NCBI GenBank assembly: GCA_016887485.1
Contig: CP069394.1
Location: 2,170,001-2,234,000, forward strand
Reading direction: 5' to 3'
DNA from: Chloroflexota bacterium
GTDB taxonomy: Bacteria > Chloroflexota > Anaerolineae > Anaerolineales > Anaerolineaceae
DNA length: 64,000 bases
The translations under genes and the position numbers were made by a program. Position 1 is the stretch's first letter; every line of letters begins with the position of its first letter. Below, one piece after another: positions 8,598 to 17,314 of the stretch. The notes under the pieces are model-generated. The model saw only the letters and a list, made by a program, of their open reading frames with translations, made no database searches and was not told the origin of the DNA.

Positions 8598-10073
8598 TTA
8601 TTCCGGTTCCACGCTGGCAGCGCCAACAGGAGGCTCCCCAGTTCCCTTGGGCTGGTCCTTGACACCGAACAGCGCCAGGGTGGAAATCAGGAAGAGCAGG
8701 CCGAAGATCCCCATCAGTACGGTAAATCCCACGCCGTCGCCAATCGGGCCGCCGATATAAGCGCCTATAGCGCCCGCACCCGCTCCGGCCAGGTTTTGAA
8801 TACCGAGGTAACGTCCGGCTTCATTCTTGGGTACCATCGAAGTGCCCAGTGCCCAGCTGGCGGAATAAAAGATGCCGATGGCGACACCGACCATCAAGCC
8901 ACCGATGTAGAGCATGGTCATGCTGACCGAGGCAATTACCACGACTGTCCCAACAGTGGCGATGACGCCGCTGAGTGCGCAAAGCAGTTTTCGTCCAAAT
9001 TTATCCGTCAACCAGCCGGCGGGGATGCTGGAGATCAGAATCGCGATTCCCACAAACATGACCAATTTGGCTGTTGGGCCGGCAGCGGAAGCTCCTTGCA
9101 GTTCGGGGAAGCGTTCCTGTAGGAAGTAAAGCACAAATGAAGCCAGGTTGGTGGAGCCGACCAGGAAGGCCAGGCGGTTGATCACCCACCAGGTGAAGGA
9201 TTTCTTATCCGTAGTGCTCTTTTCACCACCACCCAGGCTGATGCGAACGCTGGTCCAGACGCCCAGGATGACGGCAATCGCCATACCCACCACGCCCATC
9301 GCAGCGGTGACGATCAGAGCCGTTGTGTCCGGCAGATCAACCGCCAGGCCGTTGACGAACTGCACCAGTTCACCCGATCCGAGGATGATGATGGTGAACA
9401 CCGCGGTCATTGCCACCAGACGCAGGATGGGTTTCCAATCCATCTTCTCAGGCGGCTGTTTAATTGGCTTTTCGGGCACCAGCATCGTGATCAGGGTGCA
9501 GGCGAGTACGACACCGCTCAATACCAGCAAGGCTCCCCAAATATTGCCGGCTTCAACCATCTTGGTGATGACAAAGGAGACAAAGATCAAAGGTGCAGGG
9601 AGTTCAAAGAAGGCTTTAATTCCGGAGAAGATCCCGTGTTTGCTTTCGGGGATCAGGTCGGGGATCAGGCCTTGGGCCGCCGCGTGACCCGTGTTGGAGG
9701 AGAGCATCGAGAGGATATAGGTCCCAAACAGGACCCAATAGCCTGTTGGCCCTTCCAGGGTGGCGGCGATCACGCCGATTCCAAGGAAGACCAGCACTTC
9801 GGTCACGCCGCCAATCAGAATGAAAGGCCGCCTTCGGCCCATCCGGGAGGTGCTGCGGTCCGAAAGGATGCCGATCAGGCCCTGCATAAGTACAGCAATC
9901 ATCAAGGCCCATAAGCGCAAATTACCATAAGCCGCGCCCTTAACCTCATCACCCATAAAAGCCTGCACCAGCAATGGCAGAATCAGGGGCGTGAGGGTTT
10001 GTGACCGGGCGGTCAGTGCGAAGTAGAAGATGTTGACGGTTATATAGTCGTACCAGCGGATCTTACGTTCCAT
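8598..10073 (-). CDS. MFS transporter
   Basis: A 491-residue membrane protein with about twelve hydrophobic segments. The first inter-helix loop carries GILSDRSTSRMGRRRPFIL, again the expanded DRxxxxxGRRRP form found in sugar-cation symporters and SLC45-like carriers. The second half has the matching GWLTDKFGRKLL motif between helices 8 and 9. The ATG is preceded by GGAGG 9 bases upstream. It is monocistronic, ends in its own terminator, and has a TATAAT-like box on the minus strand at 10115-10120. It resembles the carrier at 4745 in style but is clearly a separate paralogue. The substrate is unknown. Confidence 0.87.
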   Translation of the reverse strand: MERKIRWYDYITVNIFYFALTARSQTLTPLILPLLVQAFMGDEVKGAAYGNLRLWALMIAVLMQGLIGILSDRSTSRMGRRRPFILIGGVTEVLVFLGIGVIAATLEGPTGYWVLFGTYILSMLSSNTGHAAAQGLIPDLIPESKHGIFSGIKAFFELPAPLIFVSFVITKMVEAGNIWGALLVLSGVVLACTLITMLVPEKPIKQPPEKMDWKPILRLVAMTAVFTIIILGSGELVQFVNGLAVDLPDTTALIVTAAMGVVGMAIAVILGVWTSVRISLGGGEKSTTDKKSFTWWVINRLAFLVGSTNLASFVLYFLQERFPELQGASAAGPTAKLVMFVGIAILISSIPAGWLTDKFGRKLLCALSGVIATVGTVVVIASVSMTMLYIGGLMVGVAIGIFYSASWALGTSMVPKNEAGRYLGIQNLAGAGAGAIGAYIGGPIGDGVGFTVLMGIFGLLFLISTLALFGVKDQPKGTGEPPVGAASVEPE

Positions 10074-10258
10074 GGGCTTTCCTCCAGGCGATCATTTGCG
10101 ATCAGTTGAATATCATTATAGCTATAAAAGTTAACCCAAAAGGGGTTGAAAGGACACAATTCAGTCCAGCAACAGGATACTGTAGATATCCAGATTGAGT
10201 GTTAGGTTCTCACCTTCCAACTCAAAGATTTCATCCTCATGCGCTCTGGCAGCAAAAT

Positions 10259-10286
10259 CCCTGCCCGGTCAGAAACCGTGGCAGGG
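10259..10286 (-). terminator. Likely terminator of the phosphoribosyltransferase operon
   Basis: CCCTGCC and GGCAGGG form a stem with an inner GGT/ACC pair, followed on the minus strand by ATTTTG. It lies about 50 bases past the stop at 10333. The T run is short, so termination is uncertain. Confidence 0.4.
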
Positions 10287-10332
10287 GAATTCGCATTGTT
10301 TTCATCAATAAGTTGTGTCCATCAGAATGGGC

Positions 10333-10839
10333 CTACAGGTCATGCAGCAGGGAACCTTTGGGGTCGCGGTCCATCTCCCAGGGATAAACAATGTAGGCAT
10401 CGGTGATGGCGGCAAAGTAATCCGGCCGGTTGGTCCCAAAGAGGTTGCGATAGGGGTTGAAGTGCAGCACACAGGTATAGGGGAAGCCGCCCGCCGCTGC
10501 CACCCGGTTTTTCACCGAGGTGATTGTCCGACCCGAGCCCCAGACATCATCCACAATCAGGATTCTTTCACCATCCACCAGATCATCTTCCGGGAACATC
10601 AGGAAATTGGGCCAGGCCAGCAGGCGGGGGCGTTCCATCTCGGTCAATTCCGAGGGGAAATCCACGGCTGCGATCAGGATCTTTTGAATGTTCATCGCTT
10701 CGGCCAAAAGCCCGCCGGGGACGATCCCGCCGCGGGAGATCATAATCATGCCATCGAAGGTTAATTCAAATTGGGGAAGGAGATGATCGATGATTTGATC
10801 AACATCATTCCAGGTGAGCACTTCTTGTCGTTGAACCAT
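10333..10839 (-). CDS. Phosphoribosyltransferase domain protein
   Basis: A 168-residue type I phosphoribosyltransferase. The PRPP-binding loop reads ILIVDDVWGSGRTI near residues 93-106. The SRGGIVPGG segment near 35 matches the pyrophosphate loop seen in xanthine/hypoxanthine phosphoribosyltransferases. A conserved LAEAMN follows. It is close to the Gpt/HGPRT-like group, so purine salvage is likely, but the base specificity cannot be read. The ATG has AAGGA about 11 bases upstream. The preceding membrane-protein gene ends 12 bases before it, so the two are probably one transcript. Confidence 0.82.
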   Translation of the reverse strand: MVQRQEVLTWNDVDQIIDHLLPQFELTFDGMIMISRGGIVPGGLLAEAMNIQKILIAAVDFPSELTEMERPRLLAWPNFLMFPEDDLVDGERILIVDDVWGSGRTITSVKNRVAAAGGFPYTCVLHFNPYRNLFGTNRPDYFAAITDAYIVYPWEMDRDPKGSLLHDL

Positions 10840-10851
10840 TTCGTTTATTCC

Positions 10852-11736
10852 TTATTTACGTACCGTTCCGAGTACCTGAGCCAGGATCGCAGGCGGTTGG
10901 GATTTGTTTTTATCATCTCCTGCACGGGCTTCGGCGACATTGCTGGCCCATTGATAAAGGGCGGTGGCATAGCAGGCTCGGGAGAAGCTGCTGAACATGA
11001 TGCCGATGATGGTCAAGGCCCAGGCGATCAGCATGGCGATTCCGGCGGCAAGTATTCGCTGCCAGGGATCGGCGGAAGCCGGATCAGAGATCTTTAATCC
11101 GACCACAAAGCCGAGGACAATCCCCCCGGCAATCAGTAACACCTCGACCAGGCCGGCAGCAAACCGTACCGCAACCAGATCCTCGCGGAAACGCATTAAA
11201 TTCTCGCTGACGATCTGGCGGAGCCGCTCCAGCGTGCCCTGGAAGGAGGTCCCTTCCACAGCGGTGATGGGCAGGGCCAGGGTTCGGGCTGCCAGCCAGC
11301 GGTTTTTCTCATCCGGAACTGCATCCGGCTTGCAGAACAGGTTCTTGAGGCTATTCCCCAGCGAAAGCAATGGCAGGGTGAGTGCCAACAGGATAACTGT
11401 ACCGGTTTGTGAACTGAGGTATTTGAGAGTGGAAGGTTCTTCTGCGGGTTCGTCTGAATCGAGGGTGGCAAAGGTGCGGGAGGTGAGCAGGGAGGTGATT
11501 TCGCCCCAAAGCATCAGGTCCACCAGGGCTAAAGCTGCTAATGTCCCGATCAGGATCAGCCCAAGCGGTCTCAGCCCGATCAGGCCAACCACAGCACCGA
11601 TCGGCAGGAACCAGAAGAACAGGATCACCAAGCCGCCCAAACCGAGTATAAACCAGGGCTCCTGTAATTTGACCTTCTTGAGGGCCAGCGATAAACTGGC
11701 GCCGATGAACCGGAAACCGTTCTTGATTGCTTGCAC
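10852..11736 (-). CDS. Multi-pass membrane protein of unknown function (DUF6159-like)
   Basis: A 294-residue integral membrane protein. Paired hydrophobic segments lie near residues 28-70 (FILGLGGLVILFFWFLPIG), 112-130, 190-215 and 235-260. A short GTS motif and a conserved FSRACYATALYQWA segment near the C end are reminiscent of the DUF6159 family, whose role is unknown. Translation starts at GTG with AGGAAA upstream. It sits 12 bases upstream of the phosphoribosyltransferase. I cannot assign a function. Confidence 0.7.
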   Translation of the reverse strand: MQAIKNGFRFIGASLSLALKKVKLQEPWFILGLGGLVILFFWFLPIGAVVGLIGLRPLGLILIGTLAALALVDLMLWGEITSLLTSRTFATLDSDEPAEEPSTLKYLSSQTGTVILLALTLPLLSLGNSLKNLFCKPDAVPDEKNRWLAARTLALPITAVEGTSFQGTLERLRQIVSENLMRFREDLVAVRFAAGLVEVLLIAGGIVLGFVVGLKISDPASADPWQRILAAGIAMLIAWALTIIGIMFSSFSRACYATALYQWASNVAEARAGDDKNKSQPPAILAQVLGTVRK

Positions 11737-11833
11737 GGGATTTTTCCTGTTGAGTTCTGTTTAATAGGTTGGTTCTATTATAACGTGAGGCGGCTTGTTA
11801 TGTGTCCCGCCAGGGTTGAAATTTGGATGGATG

Positions 11834-14350
11834 TCAGAGCAGGCTGGATGGGTCCACTTCGATCATCCAGTCCGTCAGGGGGCGGTTACGGAGCAGGCTG
11901 GTGGGGTCCTGCCCCTTCAGAATGATCTGCCAGCGGTAGCGTCCGTAGAGCCGGGTGAAGAAGCAAGGTACAGGTCCGATCATCTCGATCCGGCTGTTCT
12001 CCTGACGGATCCACTCTCGCAGCTTGGCGGCCAGGGCTTCCGCGGTGCTTTCCGCCCTGCGAGGGTCCGTGTTTTGATATTCCAGCTTGACCAAACGGCT
12101 GAAGGGTGGGTATTGGGTTTCCCTTCGGAAGGCCAGCTCTTTTTGATAGAAGCCGGCAAAGTCATGCTGGGCTGCTGCCTGGATGGCGTAGTTATTCGGC
12201 TCATAGGTTTGCAGCACAACCTGCCCGCCCAGGGGGCTGCGACCGGCTCGTCCCGCCACCTGGGTCAGCAACTGGAAGGTGCGCTCACCCGACCGGTAGT
12301 CCGGCAGGTTCAGGCCTACCTCGGCCAGGATCACGCCGACCAGCGTCACCAATGGCAGGTCCAATCCCTTCGCCAGCATCTGTGTGCCGATCAGAATGTC
12401 GGCCTTGTGGTTGGTGAAGAGGTTGAGGATCACTTCATGAGCGCCTTTTTTACGGGTGGTCTCTGCATCCCAGCGCAGTGTACGGGCTTGGGGAAATTGT
12501 TCCCGCACCATCTGTTCCACTTTTTCAGTCCCCGTGCCCAACTGGCGGATTTGGTTGCTGCCGCACTCCGGACAGGTCTTGGGCATCTTGCGTTGATACC
12601 CACAGGTATGGCAGATCAACTGGTCGCCATGGCTGTGATAGGTGAGTGGTTTGTCATCCCGTGGGCATTTGACCACATAACCGCAGTTGCGGCAGAAGAC
12701 ATAAGTGGCGGTTCCCCGGCGGTTGAGGAACAGGATCGCCTGCTGGTGGGTTGCCAGGACGTGTTCGATCCCGCTTTTCAGCTCACGGCTGAAGATGCTG
12801 CGATTTCCTGCAACCAGCTCCTGGCGCATATCCACAATGGAGACCTTTGGCAGTCCCAGGTCGGCCGTCTCGCCCTCGCCCGTGAGTTTAGGCAGCTCAA
12901 TCCCCAGCCGTTGGGCGTGATGAGCAATGGCTTCCCGGTGGGCGAGGATCCGGTGGGGCAGTTCGATCAGCGACCAGTTACCGCTGGCTGCCTGGAAATA
13001 TTGGGTCACACGGGGGGTGGCGGAACCCAACAGGATCGCAGTCTGGGTTAGCCTGGCAGCGGCCACGGCGGTCGGCACGGCGTGGTAATAGGGCAGAAAA
13101 TCCGACTGGTCATAGGATTCGTGATGGCATTCATCCACCACGATCAAACCCAGGTTTTCCAGCGGCATGAACAGTGCGCTGCGCGGGCCGACGATCACTG
13201 AAAGATCGCCATCACGCACACGCCGCCAGGTGTCGTAGCGTTCCCCTTCGGAAAGCTGTGAATGGATCACACCGACCTGGTCGGGGAAGCGCGAGAGGAA
13301 GCGCTTGATGGTCTGAGGGGTGAGGGAAATCTCCGGTACGAGGATCAGGGCAGTTTTCCCGGCTTCGAGCGTTTCTCGTACGGCACGCAGGTAAAGTTCC
13401 GTCTTGCCGGAACCGGTCACGCCGTGCAGCAGGAAGGGGGCTGGGGTTTGTTCTTGTTGGGATTTCTGCAGTCCCTTAAGGATCTGATCCCAGGCCAGAG
13501 TCTGGTCATGGGTCAGTTCGGGGGCTTTTTCGGGGACGTAAACGGTGTCCTCCAGGGGGTCCCGCATGACCTCGGCCTGGCGCAGGGTGATGAGCCCCGC
13601 TTCCGAGAGCATTTTTAGGTCGCCATTGTTTGCACCGGTCTGGGCGAATATCCAGCTGGGTTCCACCAGTCCAGCTTCCCCGGAGAGGAAGCGCAGGACA
13701 TGCAGTCGGCGTTCATGAACTTTAGCAACCTTGCTGAGCGGGGCCGGTAGGGTTTCGATGTTCTCAGGGGGAATGTTTAGCGCTACCTTGCGGACTGTCT
13801 TAGGCCGCACCCGGGTAGGTGGCAGCACCGCGTGGGTGTGGACGATGCCTTTCCTGGCCAGTTTGCGCACCACACCACGCCATTCGACATGCCGCAGAGA
13901 GGCGTTTAATTGGCGGCCGCGCAGTTCACCGCGTTCCTGCAGCAGGTTGACGATTCGTTTTTCCAAAGTTGAAAGGTCTGCTTCATCTATCGCCAGATCT
14001 GGGTTCAGCCGCACCAAAGTGTCGGTGCGCTGGCTCAGCCCGGTGGGCAGCATCAGGTTGATGCAGGCGCCCAGCGGGGAGAGCGTTTCCTCCGCCATCC
14101 ATTCCGCCAGGGCGATCTGGGCAGGGGTGAGGGCCGGCTTTTCATCCACCAGATCCTCAATATCCTTGAGCTTTGCAACATCGGGCTGTTCCACACGCCG
14201 TAATACTACACCCTGAGCACGCTGTTTACCAAAAGGCACAATCACCAGCGAACCGGGCCGGACAGATCCTTGCAGGTCTTCAGGCAGGTTGTAATGGTAG
14301 GTATCGGAAATTTGCGGGAGGTTGATTGCTACTTCAACAAAGGAAGCCAT
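11834..14350 (-). CDS. priA: Primosomal protein N' (replication restart helicase PriA)
   Basis: PriA reloads the replisome at stalled or repaired forks. At 838 residues it is about 100 longer than the E. coli protein. The N-terminal 3'-DNA-binding domain begins FVEVAINLPQ and includes VIVPFGKQRAQGVVL. Helicase motif I is GVTGSGKTE near 307. Motif II reads DECHH instead of the usual DEEH. The zinc region has paired CxxC motifs (CRNCG, CPRD, CHTCG, CPECGS) around 540-600. Motifs V and VI follow with GTQMLAKGLDLP and QVAGRAGRSPLGG. The DEEH to DECH change keeps Asp and the first Glu, so ATPase activity is probably intact. Confidence 0.95.
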   Translation of the reverse strand: MASFVEVAINLPQISDTYHYNLPEDLQGSVRPGSLVIVPFGKQRAQGVVLRRVEQPDVAKLKDIEDLVDEKPALTPAQIALAEWMAEETLSPLGACINLMLPTGLSQRTDTLVRLNPDLAIDEADLSTLEKRIVNLLQERGELRGRQLNASLRHVEWRGVVRKLARKGIVHTHAVLPPTRVRPKTVRKVALNIPPENIETLPAPLSKVAKVHERRLHVLRFLSGEAGLVEPSWIFAQTGANNGDLKMLSEAGLITLRQAEVMRDPLEDTVYVPEKAPELTHDQTLAWDQILKGLQKSQQEQTPAPFLLHGVTGSGKTELYLRAVRETLEAGKTALILVPEISLTPQTIKRFLSRFPDQVGVIHSQLSEGERYDTWRRVRDGDLSVIVGPRSALFMPLENLGLIVVDECHHESYDQSDFLPYYHAVPTAVAAARLTQTAILLGSATPRVTQYFQAASGNWSLIELPHRILAHREAIAHHAQRLGIELPKLTGEGETADLGLPKVSIVDMRQELVAGNRSIFSRELKSGIEHVLATHQQAILFLNRRGTATYVFCRNCGYVVKCPRDDKPLTYHSHGDQLICHTCGYQRKMPKTCPECGSNQIRQLGTGTEKVEQMVREQFPQARTLRWDAETTRKKGAHEVILNLFTNHKADILIGTQMLAKGLDLPLVTLVGVILAEVGLNLPDYRSGERTFQLLTQVAGRAGRSPLGGQVVLQTYEPNNYAIQAAAQHDFAGFYQKELAFRRETQYPPFSRLVKLEYQNTDPRRAESTAEALAAKLREWIRQENSRIEMIGPVPCFFTRLYGRYRWQIILKGQDPTSLLRNRPLTDWMIEVDPSSLL

Positions 14351-14411
14351 AGCATGATTTTACCTTGAAAGCCATCCGGCACAGGCTCCCGTGAGGCGCA
14401 CAGAATTGAGT

Positions 14412-15389
14412 TTAGTTGCCTTCGATGATGATCAGGGTCTGGCTGCTGTAGGCATATAACCCGGCCGGAATATCCACGCCATCGAGGATGTGATCGGTCA
14501 GGGCTTCGGCAAACGCGCTTTGATCAATCAGGCGGTCGTAATCGTCAATTTCAAAGAAGGGTTGGTAACGGGCAGCCAAATAGCTGACCCGGCTCATATC
14601 GAGTTTGACCTGCGGCCAGTCATCCTGCGGGAAGAGGATTGGATGGTCGGCCAGCAGGATAATTTCATCCGGCAGGGAGGGCAAAAGGGCCTGCAGCTCC
14701 TTGAGGAAGTACAAGGGGTAGCTTTCGTCGCTATATTCATAAGCCCGGTTCGCATCCCGATGGGTGACATAAGGGGCGAAACTTTGCCACGATTCGCGCA
14801 CCTGTACCTGAATATAAGCTGACCCACCGGCGGGGATATCTTCGATAGCGACATCCTTGCCAGGGGTGCCGCCCAAAACAAGCTGCATTTGGATCATATC
14901 ACCGTTGAATTCATGGGCAACATTGAGATAATAGACCGTGATGTCCTCGCCAAGGAATTCCAGGTTCCTGTGATAGATCGCCCTGTCCAGCAACTGGAAG
15001 CTCATGAAAGCCCAGAGATCGTTGACCTCGTCAAACTGGTTATAGTCGATCTGAGTGACGTGGATATAAGACCAATCCACGGTTTTCCCGTTGATATCCC
15101 GATAGGGGAAAAGCACCGCAGGCCGATCAGGCACCGGACTGGGTTCCGGCGTGGGGGTGAGGGTGTTAAAGGGGGTGGCGGTGATGGTTGGTGTAAGTGA
15201 AGGCTGCGGGGTGATCGTGAAGGCCGGCGTGGAGGTCTGGGTGGGGGTTGGCGTGTTGGTGATGGTGGCGGTGGGCGTGCTGGAAGCCTCAAGGGACGCC
15301 CTGGCAGACCCATTGCAACCGGTCAGACCTGCCAGAATGAGGGCAAAGAGCAGCAGGAGCAACCGTTGAGTGGGTGTTTTGAAGGTCAT
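14412..15389 (-). CDS. Predicted lipoprotein with Thr-Pro-rich linker
   Basis: A 325-residue secreted lipoprotein. Starting at the ATG at 15389 gives a basic N end, a Leu-rich signal and the lipobox LTGC. An upstream in-frame start would overlap the Memo-family stop, so I reject it. Residues about 30-90 are a Thr/Pro/Ser tether of repeated TPT units. The remaining 230 residues form an acidic globular domain with no family that I recognise. The tether and lipobox show that it is displayed outside the membrane. It follows the Memo-family gene by 16 bases. Confidence 0.75.
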   Translation of the reverse strand: MTFKTPTQRLLLLLFALILAGLTGCNGSARASLEASSTPTATITNTPTPTQTSTPAFTITPQPSLTPTITATPFNTLTPTPEPSPVPDRPAVLFPYRDINGKTVDWSYIHVTQIDYNQFDEVNDLWAFMSFQLLDRAIYHRNLEFLGEDITVYYLNVAHEFNGDMIQMQLVLGGTPGKDVAIEDIPAGGSAYIQVQVRESWQSFAPYVTHRDANRAYEYSDESYPLYFLKELQALLPSLPDEIILLADHPILFPQDDWPQVKLDMSRVSYLAARYQPFFEIDDYDRLIDQSAFAEALTDHILDGVDIPAGLYAYSSQTLIIIEGN

Positions 15390-15405
15390 GGGCGGATAAT
15401 TGGCC

Positions 15406-16257
15406 TCAGATGGGACGGGTGATGGCGGCCGCACCGTATCCGACTACGGAGGAGCGGTCACCGGTGATGGCGCCGGAGGTGTTGTAATCCAGCAGGGTCA
15501 CCTGGTTTGCACCCCATTGTTCAGTGGCCCAAAGTACGGCAGCGATGGGTGAAAGCCCGCAGGCCTGACCTAACCCCCGATTGTTTAGGTCAAACAGGGC
15601 GTCAGGTGAGAATTTCGCCAGGGTTTTCATGAAGCGGCCATCCAGTTGGTTGGCCTGGGCTTCCGGGTAGAAGTGGGAGAGGTCGCTGCTGGCAACCAGC
15701 AGAGTTGTGTCGGGGTCCAGCGCCTCAGCCAGGGCCAAGCCCAGGTCATGGGCGACCTGGCGGGATTGGTCGCGGATCATGATCGGAATGAGGTCATATT
15801 CCCCGGCAAGGGTCCTTTGAAGGAAGGGCAGCTCAATTTCAAGGGAATGTTCCCGGTCTTTGACGACCGTTGAGATGTTGAGGCCCGTTTTGGCAATGAA
15901 GGCTGAATCTACGGCTGCCACGAGGTCCTTATTGATCGGCAGGATGCCGAGGGGTGTTTCGTAGGCACTGTGGGCGCTGGTCAGCACGGGATGGGAATCA
16001 AAGGGGTGCAGCGGGGAGAGGACGGCCACATGGTCATAATGGCGGCCCATGACTGTCTTGAAGGCATAGGCCGCAACCGGCCCGGAATAGATATGGCCGG
16101 CATGGGGCGCGACCAGCCCCACCACCTCACCAGGCAGAGTTTGCGGCTCCGCAGCCCTCAGGTAGGCATCAATTGTCATAGCCAGTTCCTGAGGATCGCT
16201 GCTGTACCATGAACCCGCAATGGGTGAAGGACGGACAGAATCTATGTTTTTCATCAT
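15406..16257 (-). CDS. amrB: AmmeMemoRadiSam system protein B (Memo family)
   Basis: A 283-residue Memo-family protein. The family signature is clear: RPSPIAGSWYSSDP at the N end, then LVAPHAGHIYSGPVAAYAF near 45, VLSPLHPF, REHSLEIELPFLQ near 140, SSDLSHFYP near 195 and CGLSPIAAVLWA near 235. These His and Cys positions line the metal site of human MEMO1. The reading frame extends 60 codons upstream without family similarity, so I start at the Met pair just before NIDSVRP (16254/16257). The usual partners, AMMECR1 and the radical-SAM protein, are not in this window. Confidence 0.87.
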   Translation of the reverse strand: MMKNIDSVRPSPIAGSWYSSDPQELAMTIDAYLRAAEPQTLPGEVVGLVAPHAGHIYSGPVAAYAFKTVMGRHYDHVAVLSPLHPFDSHPVLTSAHSAYETPLGILPINKDLVAAVDSAFIAKTGLNISTVVKDREHSLEIELPFLQRTLAGEYDLIPIMIRDQSRQVAHDLGLALAEALDPDTTLLVASSDLSHFYPEAQANQLDGRFMKTLAKFSPDALFDLNNRGLGQACGLSPIAAVLWATEQWGANQVTLLDYNTSGAITGDRSSVVGYGAAAITRPI

Positions 16258-16500
16258 GATTAATTCTAGCATATCAACCGGTTTAGGAATATTAGAATCG
16301 TTATCTGGCTTTTGATATAAACCGTCTGAAGTGATGGATAGACCGTACATCCGGCTTTGAAGCCTGGTATATCTATAATTTAATAGTAAATCCGAGGTAT
16401 ATCCCCGGTGGGAAAGATATGATCTTTGATAATTCACCGTCGGAGTATTTCAGGGGATAAATATTCCCTCGTGGTTTGAATGGGTGGATTCGGACATTCA

Positions 16501-16530
16501 GTAGGGACGCGGTGTGCGCTGCGTCCCTAC
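16501..16530. repeat. GTAGGGACGC perfect hairpin
   Basis: GTAGGGACGC and GCGTCCCTAC form a perfect 10-bp stem around a 10-base loop. It is a further member of the GTAGG-bounded hairpins and lies just upstream of the NUDIX gene. Confidence 0.7.
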
Positions 16531-16599
16531 TGTTATTAACCGCTATAATTGGATTGGCTGTCAAAAAAGCTATCACCTAATATTCACTGGAGGATACCC

Positions 16600-17136
16600 A
16601 TGGAATCCTGGAAAACGATCAAACGCGAACAGGTTTTAGATCTCTCACCCTTTCTCAAAGTTGAACAGCATACTGTTGTCCTGCCGAATGGGCAGGTGAT
16701 TGAAAAGTGGCCCTGGATTATCACGCCGGATTTTGTCAATATCGCCGTGATCACAATCGAGGGGGAGTATCTCGTATTCCGCCAAACCAAATACAGCATC
16801 ACGGGAACTACGCTGGCACCCGTTGGCGGCTATATTGAACCGGGCGAAGAGCCCCTGGCCGCAGCCAAGCGTGAACTATTGGAAGAAACCGGTTTTGTGG
16901 CGGAACATTGGGAAAACCTGGGCGAATTTGCGGTGGATGGCAACCGGGGTAATGGGATCGCGCATTTCTTTCTGGCACGAGAGGCTCACCCGGTGGCTCA
17001 AATTGACGCCGATGACCTGGAAGAGCAGGAATTACTACGCTTATCCCGGGCGGAAGTGGAAGCGGCTGTTGCCCGAGGCGCATTCAAAGTGCTGCCCTGG
17101 CAAACTGTGATGGCTCTGGCCTTATTACGCTGGTAA
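16600..17136 (+). CDS. NUDIX hydrolase
   Basis: A 178-residue NUDIX enzyme, close to the ADP-ribose pyrophosphatase group. The NUDIX box is complete: GGYIEPGEEPLAAAKRELLE, then ETGF, at about residues 84-107 (GX5EX7REUXEEXGU). The N end (WKTIKREQVLDLSPFLKVE) is the beta-rich dimerisation strand set common in ADP-sugar hydrolases. The frame is open from a TTG at 16549, but GGAGG lies 8 bases upstream of the ATG at 16600, so I use that. A TATAAT box is at 16544-16549. The substrate is most likely a nucleoside diphosphate sugar; this is inference. Confidence 0.9.
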   Translation: MESWKTIKREQVLDLSPFLKVEQHTVVLPNGQVIEKWPWIITPDFVNIAVITIEGEYLVFRQTKYSITGTTLAPVGGYIEPGEEPLAAAKRELLEETGFVAEHWENLGEFAVDGNRGNGIAHFFLAREAHPVAQIDADDLEEQELLRLSRAEVEAAVARGAFKVLPWQTVMALALLRW

Positions 17137-17152
17137 GAACGCAATAATCGTC

Positions 17153-17158
17153 TATAAT
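17153..17158 (+). promoter_or_regulatory. -10 box feeding the ykkC riboswitch
   Basis: A perfect TATAAT. Transcription would start near 17165, at the very 5' end of the aptamer. No good -35 hexamer is seen at normal spacing. Confidence 0.5.
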
Positions 17159-17164
17159 GGGGGC

Positions 17165-17268
17165 ACCACCCTGAGTGACTAGGGTTCCGTCGCTTTGCGA
17201 GTCTGGACCGAGCGTCACAAAAGCCGGATGGCGTAGCACCTGGTCGGATAAAAGCCGGGAGGGATGAG
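17165..17268 (+). ncRNA. ykkC-class riboswitch (guanidine-I or related subtype)
   Basis: The two most conserved blocks of the ykkC aptamer are present in order and at normal spacing: CTAGGGTTCCG at 17179-17189 and GGATAAAAGCCGGGAGG at 17246-17262. Between them lies CTGGACCGAG at 17203-17212, matching the conserved CTGGTCCGAGAG. Downstream, ATGAG (17264-17268) can pair with CTCAT (17296-17300), next to the AAGGAG ribosome binding site (17304-17309) of the EamA gene, so control of translation is plausible. ykkC RNAs include guanidine, ppGpp, PRPP and nucleotide-sensing subtypes. The exporter downstream favours guanidine, but the ACGR signature of that subtype is not obvious in my reading. Confidence 0.82.
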
Positions 17269-17314
17269 GATGGCTGATGTTTAACTGTGCCTATTCTCAT
17301 TTCAAGGAGCTGCG

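Noticed and set aside
10115-10120. Promoter for the MFS gene at 8598
   Set aside because: A TATAAT-like box is present on the minus strand, but no -35 hexamer is found at normal spacing, so it is not listed as a feature.
11795-13051. Long plus-strand open frame (418 codons) opposite priA
   Set aside because: It is the shadow of priA, whose helicase motifs are unambiguous. The shadow has no domain pattern or ribosome binding site.
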